The notes under the pieces: generated by a model | The model's database searches: none | What the model was told of the DNA's origin: nothing | The model's input: only the letters and a program-made list of their open reading frames with translations | Assembly (NCBI RefSeq): GCF_009649785.1 | Contig: NZ_WJOK01000008.1 | Location: 176,492 to 240,491 of the forward strand | Reading direction: 5' to 3' | Length of the DNA stretch: 64,000 nt | DNA from: Agrobacterium tumefaciens | GTDB taxonomy: Bacteria > Pseudomonadota > Alphaproteobacteria > Rhizobiales > Rhizobiaceae | Translations under genes and position numbers: made by a program | In this document: piece after piece, positions 1 to 9,195 of the stretch | Layout: each line of letters opens with the position of its first letter | Position numbering within the stretch: the stretch's first letter is position 1

Positions 1-87
1 GGCATCCTGCCCGGCATCGCCGGTGGCAAGACTGATGGCGTAGAGCGCCTCTTCATCTTCAGGACGGGCGGAGCGGAAGGTCAGCAT
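1..87 (-). CDS. GNAT-family acetyltransferase, N-terminal fragment
   Basis: The first 29 codons of a minus-strand gene that runs off the left edge of the window. The visible protein begins MLTFRSARPEDEEALYAISL, the typical first strand and helix of a GNAT N-acetyltransferase (R-x-A-R-P-E-D-E followed by an A-rich helix). A GGAGG Shine-Dalgarno sequence lies ten bases before the ATG at 87, which supports the start. The acetyl-CoA binding motif would lie outside the window, so the substrate cannot be inferred. The family call rests on the N-terminus only. Confidence 0.6.
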   Translation of the reverse strand, partial: MLTFRSARPEDEEALYAISLATGDAGQDA

Positions 88-226
88 CTGCTATCGACCT
101 CCATCTTCATGCGCGCGCACGCGCCCAACGACTTAAAGACAGAAATACGCCCCACGCCAACGCCTTTTCTCAAATCCGATACCCCTCCCACAGGGACTGC
201 AACAACAGCTTTCCACCCTTTATCGG

Positions 227-1879
227 TCAGGACGCGGGCGGATACAATAAATCGATTATATAATTCGGATCAAAGCGAGAATCGAGCATGCCGTAAGTAT
301 GTCGCCAACCACCCGCCAGACGGGTTTCGAGGAAGGCGTCTGCGATCTTGCCGGCGCCGAGCCGGCAAAGCTCTGCGGCAGCGGCAGCAAGTGCGAATTG
401 CTCCACCAGCAGGCGGGCAGCACCCTCATCGCGTTCGGCAAGCGCGATTGCGGCGCGCAGCACATCCGTGGTCTTTTTTCCGGCGGGTCCGAGGTCGCGC
501 TCCAGCGTCTGGAAAACGAGATCGAACAGATCCTTGCCGCGCTGAAGAACACGCAGCACATCCAGCGCCATGACGTTGCCGGAGCCTTCCCAGATGGCAT
601 TGACCGGCGCTTCGCGGTAGTGGCGGGCAATCGGCCGTTCTTCCACATATCCGTTGCCGCCAAGGCACTCCATCGCCTCGTAGATCAACGCCGGCGCGAT
701 CTTGCAGCACCAGTATTTCACAATCGGCGTCATCACCCGCGCATAGGCCGCCTCGGCGGCATTGTTGCGGGCGGCATCGAATGCCGATGCCAGCCGGAAG
801 GAGAGTGCCGTTGCGGCTGCGACATCCAGCGCCATATCGGCGAGAACGCGCGTCATGATCGGCTGGCTCACCAGCGTCTTGCCGAAGACAGAACGGCCGC
901 GTGCGAAATGCACGGCTTCGGCGAGCGAAGCGCGCATCATGCCTGATGATGCCAAAGCGCAGTCGAGCCGCGTCAGCGTCACCATGTCGAGAATGGTGCG
1001 CACACCGCTGCCGGGTTCACCCAGAAGATAACCGAAAGCATCGGTGAACTCGACTTCGGCGGAGGCATTGGAGCGGTTGCCTAGCTTGTCCTTCAGGCGC
1101 TGGAAATGCAGGCCGTTGGCGGAACCGTCTTCCAGATAACGCGGCACCAGGAAACAGCCCATGCCGTCGCCCATCTGCGCCAGCATGACGAAACCGTCGC
1201 TCATCGGCGCGGACAGGAACCATTTGTGGCCGGACAGGCGATAGATGCCCTCGCCCACCCGCTCCGCCGTGCTGCGGTTGGCGCGCACATCCGTGCCGCC
1301 CTGTTTTTCCGTCATGCCCATGCCGACGGTGACGGCGGTTTTCTGCAAGGCCGGCTTCTGCGAGGAATCATATTTCCGCGACAGTATCTTCGGCACCCAT
1401 TCCTTCTGCACACGCGACGAGGTCATGATGGCGGCGACGGAGGCGCTGGTCATGGTCAACGGGCAGAGATGCCCGGCCTCGAGCTGCGAGGTCAGATAAA
1501 ATTTGGTGGCGCGCGCCTTGTGTTCATTGCCGCGCGTTTCGGCTGCATTTTCCCAGACGCTGGAATGAAGACCCGATGACATGGAACGGCGCATCAGTGC
1601 GTGCCATGCGGGATGGAACTCAACCTGATCGAGACGTTCCCCGCGCGGGCCATGCGTGTGCAGCTGCGGCACGCCTTGATTGGCCATGCGCGCCAGTTCC
1701 TGCGCCTCGTGCGAGGTGACGTAACGGCCGAGCTGGTCGAACTCGTCCCTCAGATTGCGTGACAGGCCGGATGTGAGGTCGACGATCAGCGGATCGGAAC
1801 GATAGGCATTAATACCGGACCATAGGCTAGGCTGGTTTAGTTCGGCGAGCGATTCTTCTGTCCGGTTCATGCCTGTCAT
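227..1879 (-). CDS. aidB: AidB-like acyl-CoA dehydrogenase
   Basis: A 550-residue flavoprotein of the acyl-CoA dehydrogenase superfamily. Length and motifs match AidB (E. coli about 541 residues) rather than ordinary 380-residue acyl-CoA dehydrogenases. The mid-domain motif [14 protein letters not shown] and the segment [19 protein letters not shown] are AidB hallmarks, and the C-terminal FAD/tetramer region has [11 protein letters not shown] and [12 protein letters not shown]. coli AidB belongs to the adaptive response to alkylation, binds DNA and carries FAD; the function here is inferred from that. Three in-frame ATGs lie at 1885, 1879 and 1870; 1879 is chosen because an AAGG lies six bases before it. 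It diverges from pyrB, leaving about 130 bases for both promoters. Confidence 0.88.
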   Translation of the reverse strand: MTGMNRTEESLAELNQPSLWSGINAYRSDPLIVDLTSGLSRNLRDEFDQLGRYVTSHEAQELARMANQGVPQLHTHGPRGERLDQVEFHPAWHALMRRSMSSGLHSSVWENAAETRGNEHKARATKFYLTSQLEAGHLCPLTMTSASVAAIMTSSRVQKEWVPKILSRKYDSSQKPALQKTAVTVGMGMTEKQGGTDVRANRSTAERVGEGIYRLSGHKWFLSAPMSDGFVMLAQMGDGMGCFLVPRYLEDGSANGLHFQRLKDKLGNRSNASAEVEFTDAFGYLLGEPGSGVRTILDMVTLTRLDCALASSGMMRASLAEAVHFARGRSVFGKTLVSQPIMTRVLADMALDVAAATALSFRLASAFDAARNNAAEAAYARVMTPIVKYWCCKIAPALIYEAMECLGGNGYVEERPIARHYREAPVNAIWEGSGNVMALDVLRVLQRGKDLFDLVFQTLERDLGPAGKKTTDVLRAAIALAERDEGAARLLVEQFALAAAAAELCRLGAGKIADAFLETRLAGGWRHTYGMLDSRFDPNYIIDLLYPPAS

Positions 1880-2008
1880 TCGCATCCTTCTATCGGGATT
1901 CGTGCTTTATTGCGTGTATATGCCAAAACCCGGCTTATCGCATGCTTGCCCGCAAAGCCACCTGTCTTTATAGACCCGTTGACTATTGCGACCCGGAGGA
2001 CAATTTCC

Positions 2009-2950
2009 ATGGTCTATTTTCCCCACCGCCATCTCCTCGGCATAAAGGGGCTTTCCCATCAGGATATAACCCTGCTTCTCGACAAGGCCGACGAAGCGGT
2101 GAAAATCAGCCGTCAGCGCGAGAAAAAAACCTCGACGCTTCGGGGCCTCACGCAGATCAACCTGTTCTTCGAAGCTTCGACCCGGACACAATCCTCCTTC
2201 GAACTTGCCGGAAAACGGCTTGGCGCCGATGTGATGAACATGTCGGTCAGCAATTCCTCGGTGAAGAAGGGCGAAACGCTGATCGACACGGCGATGACGC
2301 TGAACGCCATGCGCCCCGATGTGCTGATCGTGCGTCACTCCTCGGCCGGTGCCGCAGCCCTTCTCGCGCAGAAGGTTGCCTGCTCCGTGGTCAATGCCGG
2401 CGACGGCCAGCATGAACACCCGACGCAGGCCCTTCTCGACGCGCTGACCATTCGCCGCGCCAAGGGTGATCTTTCGGGAATAACGGTGGCGATCTGCGGC
2501 GACGTACTGCATTCGCGCGTTGCCCGCTCCAACATCATCCTGCTCAACCAGATGGGCGCGCGCGTGCGCGTCGTGGCTCCCGCGACGCTTCTTCCCTCCG
2601 GCATTCGCGACATGAGCGTCGAGGTCTTCCATGACATGAAGGAAGGCCTGAAGAACGCCGATGTTGTGATGATGCTGCGCCTGCAGCGCGAGCGCATGTC
2701 CGGCTCCTTCGTGCCTTCGGTGCGCGAATATTTCCACTATTACGGTCTCGATGCCGAAAAGTTGAAGGCAGCGAAAGAAGATGCGCTGGTCATGCATCCC
2801 GGCCCGATGAACCGTGGCGTGGAAATCTCATCCGAAGTGGCTGATGGTCCGCAAAGCGTCATCGAAAGCCAGGTGGAAATGGGGGTTGCCGTGCGCATGG
2901 CTGTCATGGAAACCCTGCTTGTCTCGCAAAATCAGGGTGAGCGCGTATGA
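2009..2950 (+). CDS. pyrB: Aspartate carbamoyltransferase catalytic chain
   Basis: A 313-residue ATCase, which condenses carbamoyl phosphate and aspartate to N-carbamoylaspartate in de novo pyrimidine synthesis. The carbamoyl-phosphate loop is [18 protein letters not shown] (Gln replaces the last Arg of the classical STRTR), and [11 protein letters not shown] and [10 protein letters not shown] are in their usual places. The ATG at 2009 follows a GGAGGA eight bases upstream; the frame is open further upstream, but that part does not resemble ATCase. The stop overlaps the start of the next gene (ATGA at 2947), so translation is coupled to the dihydroorotase homologue, as expected for class-A PyrB-PyrC' assemblies. 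Confidence 0.97.
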   Translation: MVYFPHRHLLGIKGLSHQDITLLLDKADEAVKISRQREKKTSTLRGLTQINLFFEASTRTQSSFELAGKRLGADVMNMSVSNSSVKKGETLIDTAMTLNAMRPDVLIVRHSSAGAAALLAQKVACSVVNAGDGQHEHPTQALLDALTIRRAKGDLSGITVAICGDVLHSRVARSNIILLNQMGARVRVVAPATLLPSGIRDMSVEVFHDMKEGLKNADVVMMLRLQRERMSGSFVPSVREYFHYYGLDAEKLKAAKEDALVMHPGPMNRGVEISSEVADGPQSVIESQVEMGVAVRMAVMETLLVSQNQGERV

Positions 2951-4239
2951 GTGCCGTGACCGTTCTCAAAAACCTTCGCATCGTTGATCCCTCCCGCAAT
3001 CTGGACGAGGTGGGCAGCATCGTCATCGGTGCCGACGGCACGATCCTCGCCTCCGGCGGGCAGGCACACAACCAGGGTGCGCCCGAGGGTGCGACGGTTC
3101 GCGACTGCAAGGGGCTGCTGGCCGTTCCCGGTCTGGTGGATGCCCGCGTCTTTGTCGGTGAGCCGGGCGGCGAACACCGTGAAACCATCGAATCCGCATC
3201 GCGCGCGGCAGCGGCCGGCGGCGTCACCAGCATCATCGTCATGCCGGACACCGACCCCGTTATCGACGACATTGCGCTGGTCGAATATGTGAAAAAGGCG
3301 GCACGCGACAAGGCGCTCGTCAATGTGCATCCCGCCGCAGCACTGACCAAGGGCCTCAACGGCGAGGAAATGACCGAGATCGGCATGCTGAAGGAAGCCG
3401 GTGCGGTTGCCTTCACCAATGGACGCAGGGCGCTTTCCGACACGCTGGTGCTGCGCCGCGCCATGACCTATGCGCGCGAATTGGGTGCGGTGATTGCACT
3501 TGAGACCCGCGACAAATATATCGGCGGCGGCGACATGAACGAGGGGCTTTTCGCAAGCTGGCTCGGTCTGTCCGGAATCCCCAAGGAAGCCGAGATCATT
3601 CCGCTCGAGCGCGACCTGCGCATTGCCGGTTTGACGCAAGCGATCTATCACGCCGCCAAGATTTCCGTGCCGGAGTCGGCGGAAGCGATCCGTCTTGCCC
3701 GGCAGCGGGGCGTCAAGGCGACCTGCGGCATCTCGATCAACCATCTGACGCTGAACGAGAACGATATCGGCGAATACCGTACGTTCTTCAAGCTCTCACC
3801 TCCCTTGCGCGCAGAAGACGACCGCAAGGCCATGGTCGAGGCGCTGAAGGATGGCACGATCGACATCATCGTTTCCTCGCACGACCCGCAGGACGTGGAC
3901 ACCAAGCGCCTGCCCTTTTCGGATGCGGCAAGCGGTGCGGTGGGGCTGGAAACCATGCTGGCGGCGGCGCTTCGCCTTCACCATAGCGGCGAAGTTCCGC
4001 TGATGCGGCTGATCGATGCGCTTTCCACCCGCCCGGCGAAAATCTTCGGACTGGATGCGGGATCGCTTAAAGCCGGCGCGAAGGCTGATATCACGCTGAT
4101 CGACCTGGACGAGCCTTGGCTGGTTGCGAGAGATCAACTGGTGTCGAAATCCAAGAATACGCCGTTTGAGGATGCCCGTTTCAGCGGCCGCGCTGTCGCC
4201 ACTTATGTGGCTGGCAAAGCGGTTCATTCCTTGGCATAA
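2947..4239 (+). CDS. pyrC: Dihydroorotase-like protein, probably non-catalytic (PyrC'/PyrX)
   Basis: A 430-residue amidohydrolase-fold protein clearly related to class I dihydroorotases ([20 protein letters not shown] is well conserved), but the metal and catalytic residues are gone. The usual D-x-H-x-H is DARVF (residues 65-69). The SDDG aspartate region reads FTNGR (156-160), the ligand His before residue 188 is missing (IALETRD), AHVS is AKIS (Lys238), and the catalytic TDHAP is SSHDP (310-314). It overlaps pyrB by four bases. Degenerate PyrC' subunits of this kind are known to hold PyrB in an active dodecamer, as in Pseudomonas. A true dihydroorotase would have to be encoded elsewhere. 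Confidence 0.93.
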   Translation: MSAVTVLKNLRIVDPSRNLDEVGSIVIGADGTILASGGQAHNQGAPEGATVRDCKGLLAVPGLVDARVFVGEPGGEHRETIESASRAAAAGGVTSIIVMPDTDPVIDDIALVEYVKKAARDKALVNVHPAAALTKGLNGEEMTEIGMLKEAGAVAFTNGRRALSDTLVLRRAMTYARELGAVIALETRDKYIGGGDMNEGLFASWLGLSGIPKEAEIIPLERDLRIAGLTQAIYHAAKISVPESAEAIRLARQRGVKATCGISINHLTLNENDIGEYRTFFKLSPPLRAEDDRKAMVEALKDGTIDIIVSSHDPQDVDTKRLPFSDAASGAVGLETMLAAALRLHHSGEVPLMRLIDALSTRPAKIFGLDAGSLKAGAKADITLIDLDEPWLVARDQLVSKSKNTPFEDARFSGRAVATYVAGKAVHSLA

Positions 4240-4287
4240 GATCACGGACATGGGATCACGCAGGCGCGCGACGAGAGGGAACGTTGA

Positions 4288-4905
4288 ATGAGTGCTTTGA
4301 CTGACTGGCAGACGGCGCCTGCCCTTCTCGCGCTTGCGGCGCTGATTGGCTATCTATTCGGCTCGATACCCTTCGGCCTGCTTCTTACCCGCATGGCGGG
4401 GCTGGGCGATGTGCGCAAGATTGGTTCCGGCAATATTGGCGCCACCAATGTGCTGCGCACCGGCAACAAGAAGCTCGCCGCAGCGACATTGCTGCTGGAT
4501 GCGCTGAAGGGCACCGCCGCAGTGCTCGTCGCCAATGCGCTCTGGGGTTACGAGGCGTCGCTGGTTGCCGGTTTCTTTGCCTTTCTCGGCCATCTGTTTC
4601 CGGTGTGGCTCGGTTTCAAGGGCGGCAAGGGCGTGGCGACCTATATCGGCGTGCTTTTAGGCGCTGCCCCCCTGATGATGCTGGCTTTTGCGCTGATCTG
4701 GCTCGCAACCGCGTTCATCACCCGGTATTCCTCGCTGTCGGCGCTGGTTGCCATGCTTGTGATCCCGGTCGCCCTCTGGATAGTCGGGCCTGAAAAGACG
4801 GCGCTTCTGGTAACGTTGCTGAGCGTGATTTCCTGGTGGAAACACCGGGAAAACATCGCACGGCTTCTGGCCGGCACGGAAAGCAGGATCGGGCAAAAGG
4901 GCTAA
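4288..4905 (+). CDS. plsY: Acyl-phosphate:glycerol-3-phosphate acyltransferase
   Basis: A 205-residue inner-membrane enzyme that transfers the acyl group from acyl-phosphate to glycerol-3-phosphate, the first step of phospholipid synthesis. The family loops are visible: GSIPFGLLL near residue 25, [12 protein letters not shown] (about 47-58) and [12 protein letters not shown] (about 110-121). About five hydrophobic helices fit PlsY topology. The ATG at 4288 has GAGGGA seven bases before it. It lies 48 bases after the pyrC-like gene and 21 bases before dprA, so it is probably co-transcribed with them. Confidence 0.95.
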   Translation: MSALTDWQTAPALLALAALIGYLFGSIPFGLLLTRMAGLGDVRKIGSGNIGATNVLRTGNKKLAAATLLLDALKGTAAVLVANALWGYEASLVAGFFAFLGHLFPVWLGFKGGKGVATYIGVLLGAAPLMMLAFALIWLATAFITRYSSLSALVAMLVIPVALWIVGPEKTALLVTLLSVISWWKHRENIARLLAGTESRIGQKG

Positions 4906-4926
4906 GGCCAGCTTTAGGGATACGTC

Positions 4927-6066
4927 ATGCCGCATGAGGAAACGACACGGCAGGGCATAGAGCTTTCCGCGCGGCAGCGGGTCGCATGGCTTCGGCTGAT
5001 CCGCAGCGACAATATCGGCCCCGTCACCTTCCGCGAACTCATCAATCATTTTGGCAGCGCTGAAAAAGCGCTCTCTGCCCTGCCCGAGCTTTCAAGGCGC
5101 GGCGGTTCATTGCGCAGTCCGCGCATTGCCACACAGGCGGAAGCGGAAGGTGAAATCGAAACGGCTGAAAGATTCGGCGCTCGCTTCGTCGGCATCGGTG
5201 AGCCAGACTATCCGCCTGCCCTGCGACAGCTCGACGGCGCGCCGCCACTGATCGCCATGAAGGGATCAGCATCCACCGCAACAAGACCTTGCGTCGGCAT
5301 CGTCGGATCACGCAACGCCTCCATCAACGGCGCGAAATTCGCCGCGATGCTGGCGCGCGATTGCGGTCGTGCGGGCTATACGATCGCTTCCGGGCTGGCG
5401 CGCGGCATCGATGCGGCAGCGCACCGGGCAAGCCTTGCAACCGGCACGGTGGCCATGCTGGCGGGCGGTCTCGACCGTCCCTACCCGCAGGAAAATTTCG
5501 GGCTCTTGCAGGACATCTACGAACAGGGCGGCGCGACGATCAGCGAAATGCCCTTCGGCTGGGAGCCCCGCGCTCGGGATTTCCCCCGCCGCAACCGGCT
5601 GATATCGGGCGTCTCGCTCGGCGTCGTCATAGTGGAAGCGGCAGAACGATCCGGTTCGCTCATCACGGCGCGTCTTGCCGGCGAAGCGGGGCGGCTGGTT
5701 TTCGCCGTACCAGGCTCCCCACTCGATGCGCGCTGCGAAGGCACCAACCGGCTGATCAAGGAAGGCGCGATGCTGACCACGGGGGCGGCCGATATTCTCG
5801 ATGCGCTACGACCGCTGATGGAACCGCAATTGCCCTATGACCGCAAGGTCGAGGAACCACGATCCGATGAGGAAATGTCACCACCGGGAGATGACGAGCG
5901 TAGCATCGTTGCCGCCGCTCTCGGGCACTCGCCCGTCGAAACGGACGATATCATTCGCCACACGGGTTTTTCCGCAGCCACGGTTCACATGGTGCTGCTG
6001 GAACTCGATATTGCCGGGCGGTTAAACCGGCACGCCGGGGGGCGGGTTTCGCTCCTCGCGGATTGA
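4927..6066 (+). CDS. dprA: DNA-processing protein DprA (Smf)
   Basis: A 379-residue DprA, which binds incoming single-stranded DNA in natural transformation and loads RecA. It has an N-terminal helical region ending in a SAM-like segment (residues 1-100), then a Rossmann-like DprA core with GIVGSRNASING, SGLARGIDAAAHRASL, GGLDRPYPQEN and FPRRNRLISGVS. A C-terminal winged-helix domain (about 315-379) follows. The ATG at 4927 follows an AGGGA. The last 45 bases overlap, tail to tail, the small gene on the minus strand. Whether the organism is naturally competent cannot be judged from this window. Confidence 0.95.
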   Translation: MPHEETTRQGIELSARQRVAWLRLIRSDNIGPVTFRELINHFGSAEKALSALPELSRRGGSLRSPRIATQAEAEGEIETAERFGARFVGIGEPDYPPALRQLDGAPPLIAMKGSASTATRPCVGIVGSRNASINGAKFAAMLARDCGRAGYTIASGLARGIDAAAHRASLATGTVAMLAGGLDRPYPQENFGLLQDIYEQGGATISEMPFGWEPRARDFPRRNRLISGVSLGVVIVEAAERSGSLITARLAGEAGRLVFAVPGSPLDARCEGTNRLIKEGAMLTTGAADILDALRPLMEPQLPYDRKVEEPRSDEEMSPPGDDERSIVAAALGHSPVETDDIIRHTGFSAATVHMVLLELDIAGRLNRHAGGRVSLLAD

Positions 6067-6252
6067 AAGCTTGCGCCGCCCGCTCTGGATATCGCCGACT
6101 TCCACATAGGCCATTTCAATCAGATAGCACAGCATGTCGGCGCCCTCGCGATTGGCGACGAGCCTCAGTTCCGCGAGCATCTGGCGAATGTAAGCCAAGT
6201 TCTCTCTGGTCCCTTCATTATCGGCATTATTGTTTGTTGCGTTCGGGACCAT
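6022..6252 (-). CDS. Small conserved-type hypothetical protein overlapping dprA
   Basis: A 76-residue soluble protein with a mainly helical core (ENLAYIRQMLAELRLVANRE, then a helix containing ADMLCYLIEMAYVEVGDI) and a Pro-rich end. I recognise it only as a type found in rhizobia and have no function to offer. The ATG at 6252 is chosen over an upstream TTG because AGGA lies five bases before it. Its 3' end overlaps the 3' end of dprA by 45 bases on the opposite strand. It diverges from topA, and the 258 bases between must carry both promoters. Confidence 0.7.
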   Translation of the reverse strand: MVPNATNNNADNEGTRENLAYIRQMLAELRLVANREGADMLCYLIEMAYVEVGDIQSGRRKLSIREERNPPPGVPV

Positions 6253-6510
6253 ATATCTATCCTGGAATTTCAACCTGAAACAAAGATCATTACGTCAATT
6301 CAAATCATGTTGGTCACTATAACAAATTTACCAAAGATTGCAATACAACGACAGATTATCCATAGGTTGCAATTGCCTTGGAGCGATAAAATCGGGCTTG
6401 CCTCTTGACCCGCGCGCATTACCTGTCCATGTCGAATTATAAAGAAGGCGAATTGCGGCATTATGCCGTGATCCGGCTATGTTAACGGACCAGTTCCAGA
6501 GAAAAACAAT

Positions 6511-9195
6511 ATGAATGTCGTCGTCGTAGAATCTCCTGCCAAAGCCAAGACGATCAACAAGTATCTTGGTCCGGGCTACAAGGTTCTTGCATCCTTTGGC
6601 CACGTCCGGGACCTTCCTGCCAAGGACGGATCTGTGCTGCCCGACCAGGACTTCGAAATGTCCTGGGAGGTCGATAGCGCATCCGCCAAGCGCATGAAGG
6701 ACATTGCCGACGCGGTGAAATCCTCCGACGGCCTGTTTCTCGCAACCGACCCGGATCGCGAGGGTGAAGCAATTTCCTGGCATGTGCTTGATCTCTTGAA
6801 GAAGAAGCGCGTTCTCGGCGACAAGCCGGTGAAGCGCGTGGTCTTCAACGCCATCACCAAAAAGGCGGTACTGGACGCGATGGCGAACCCGCGCGACATC
6901 GACGTGCCGCTGGTCGATGCCTATCTTGCCCGCCGTGCGCTGGATTATCTTGTCGGTTTCAACCTGTCGCCGGTTTTGTGGCGCAAGCTGCCGGGCGCCC
7001 GTTCCGCCGGCCGCGTGCAGTCCGTTTCGCTACGTCTCGTCTGCGACCGCGAAGCCGAGATCGAGCGTTTCGTCTCCGAGGAATACTGGAACATCAGCGC
7101 GCTGTTGAAGACACCGCGCGGTGACGAGTTCGAGGCGAAGCTGGTTTCCGCCGATGGCAAGAAGCTGCAAGGCCGTTCGATCAAGACAGGAGATGACGCC
7201 AACCGCCTGAAGGCGCTCCTGGAAGGCGCGACCTATATTGTCGATACGGTCGAGGCGAAACCCGTCAAGCGCAATCCCGGCCCGCCCTTCACCACCTCGA
7301 CGCTGCAGCAGGCTGCCTCCTCGCGCATGGGCTTTTCGGCCTCGCGCACCATGCAGGTGGCCCAGAAGCTTTATGAAGGTATCGACATCGGCGGCGAAAC
7401 CGTTGGTTTGATCACCTATATGCGTACCGACGGCGTGCAGATGGCGCCGGAAGCGATCGATGCCGCACGCCGCGCCATCGGCGAGCAGTTCGGCGACCGC
7501 TATGTGCCGGAAAAGGCGCGCTTCTACTCGACCAAGGCAAAGAACGCGCAGGAAGCGCACGAAGCTATCCGTCCGACCGATTTTAACCGCACACCGGATC
7601 AGGTGAAGCGTTACCTCGATGCCGACCAGTTGCGTCTTTACGACCTGATCTGGAAGCGCGGCATTGCGAGCCAGATGGCATCTGCCGAAATCGAACGTAC
7701 CACCGTGGAAATCCTTGCCGACAAGGACGGTGAAAAGGCCGGGCTTCGTGCCGTCGGTTCCGTCATCCGCTTCGACGGCTTCATTGCCGCCTATACCGAC
7801 CAGAAAGAAGATGGCGAGCAGAGCGACGACGGTGACGATGAAGGCCGCCTGCCGCAGATCAATGCGCGCGAGAACCTCGCCAAGCAGAAGATCAACGCCA
7901 GCCAGCACTTCACCGAGCCGCCGCCGCGTTATTCGGAAGCATCGCTCATCAAGAAGATGGAAGAACTCGGCATCGGCCGTCCTTCCACCTATGCGGCAAC
8001 ACTGAAGACTCTAAGCGACCGCGAATATATCATCATCGACAAGCGCAAGCTCATTCCCCATTCGCGCGGACGGCTGGTGACGGCTTTCCTCGAAAGCTTC
8101 TTTGCCAAATATGTCGAATACGACTTCACCGCCGATCTGGAAGAAAAGCTCGACCGCATTTCCGCGGGCGAACTGGACTGGAAGCAGGTGCTGCGCGATT
8201 TCTGGAAGGATTTCTTCGCGCAGATCGAAGATACCAAGGAATTGCGCGTTACCAACGTGCTGGATGCGCTCAATGAAGTTCTGGCCCCGCTGGTCTTCCC
8301 CAAGCGTGAGGACGGCTCCGATCCGCGCATCTGTCAGGTTTGCGGCACCGGCAACCTTTCGCTGAAGCTCGGCAAATATGGCGCTTTCGTCGGTTGCTCC
8401 AATTACCCGGAGTGCAACTTCACCCGCCAGCTCACGTCCGATGGCTCGGAAGCCGAAGCTTCCGTATCCAATGAGCCGAAAGCGCTGGGTGCCGATCCGA
8501 TGACCGGCGAGGAGTTGACGCTTCGGTCTGGCCGTTTCGGCCCGTACATCCAGCGCGGCGATGGCAAGGAAGCCAAGCGCTCCTCGCTGCCCAAGGGCTG
8601 GAAGCCTGAGGACATCGACCACGAAAAGGCGCTGGCGCTCATCAACCTGCCGCGCGATATCGGCAAGCATCCCGAAACCGGCAAGATGATTTCCGCCGGG
8701 CTTGGCCGCTACGGACCCTTCCTGTTGCATGACGGTTCCTATGCGAACCTCGAAAGCATCGAAGACGTGTTCTCGATCGGCCTCAACCGTGCCGTTACCG
8801 TCATTGCCGAGAAGCAGAGCAAGGGACCGGGGCGCGGCCGCAACGGCACGCCTGCGGCGCTGAAGGAACTGGGTGATCACCCCGATGGCGGCCCGATCAC
8901 TGTCCGCGACGGGCGTTACGGCGCTTACGTCAACTGGGGCAAAGTTAACGCCACCATTCCAAAGGGGCAGGATCCGACCTCCGTGACGCTGGACGAATCG
9001 CTGGTGCTGATTGCCGAGCGTATCGCCAAGACAGGAACCGGCGGCAAGCCCGCCAAGGCCAAGAAACCTGCTGCCAAGAAGGCCGATGGCGACACAGCCG
9101 CAAAGCCGAAGGCGACAAAAGCCAAGGCCGCAACGAAAAGCAAGACGGCTGCCAAGCCGAAGGCCGCAGCCAAACCCAAGAAGGCAGAATCGTGA
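6511..9195 (+). CDS. topA: DNA topoisomerase I
   Basis: An 894-residue type IA topoisomerase that relaxes negative supercoils. The Toprim domain starts at residue 1 (VVESPAKAKTI, then TDPDREGEA with the metal-binding acids). The catalytic tyrosine is Tyr303 in GLITYMRTDGV. Near residue 610 is one zinc ribbon, with CQVC and CSNYPEC. Further topoisomerase C-terminal repeats (SGRFGPYIQ, DGRYGAYVNW) follow, then a Lys/Ala-rich tail of about 50 residues that probably binds DNA non-specifically. The tail runs directly into rnr, whose GTG start overlaps the topA stop by four bases. Confidence 0.97.
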   Translation: MNVVVVESPAKAKTINKYLGPGYKVLASFGHVRDLPAKDGSVLPDQDFEMSWEVDSASAKRMKDIADAVKSSDGLFLATDPDREGEAISWHVLDLLKKKRVLGDKPVKRVVFNAITKKAVLDAMANPRDIDVPLVDAYLARRALDYLVGFNLSPVLWRKLPGARSAGRVQSVSLRLVCDREAEIERFVSEEYWNISALLKTPRGDEFEAKLVSADGKKLQGRSIKTGDDANRLKALLEGATYIVDTVEAKPVKRNPGPPFTTSTLQQAASSRMGFSASRTMQVAQKLYEGIDIGGETVGLITYMRTDGVQMAPEAIDAARRAIGEQFGDRYVPEKARFYSTKAKNAQEAHEAIRPTDFNRTPDQVKRYLDADQLRLYDLIWKRGIASQMASAEIERTTVEILADKDGEKAGLRAVGSVIRFDGFIAAYTDQKEDGEQSDDGDDEGRLPQINARENLAKQKINASQHFTEPPPRYSEASLIKKMEELGIGRPSTYAATLKTLSDREYIIIDKRKLIPHSRGRLVTAFLESFFAKYVEYDFTADLEEKLDRISAGELDWKQVLRDFWKDFFAQIEDTKELRVTNVLDALNEVLAPLVFPKREDGSDPRICQVCGTGNLSLKLGKYGAFVGCSNYPECNFTRQLTSDGSEAEASVSNEPKALGADPMTGEELTLRSGRFGPYIQRGDGKEAKRSSLPKGWKPEDIDHEKALALINLPRDIGKHPETGKMISAGLGRYGPFLLHDGSYANLESIEDVFSIGLNRAVTVIAEKQSKGPGRGRNGTPAALKELGDHPDGGPITVRDGRYGAYVNWGKVNATIPKGQDPTSVTLDESLVLIAERIAKTGTGGKPAKAKKPAAKKADGDTAAKPKATKAKAATKSKTAAKPKAAAKPKKAES

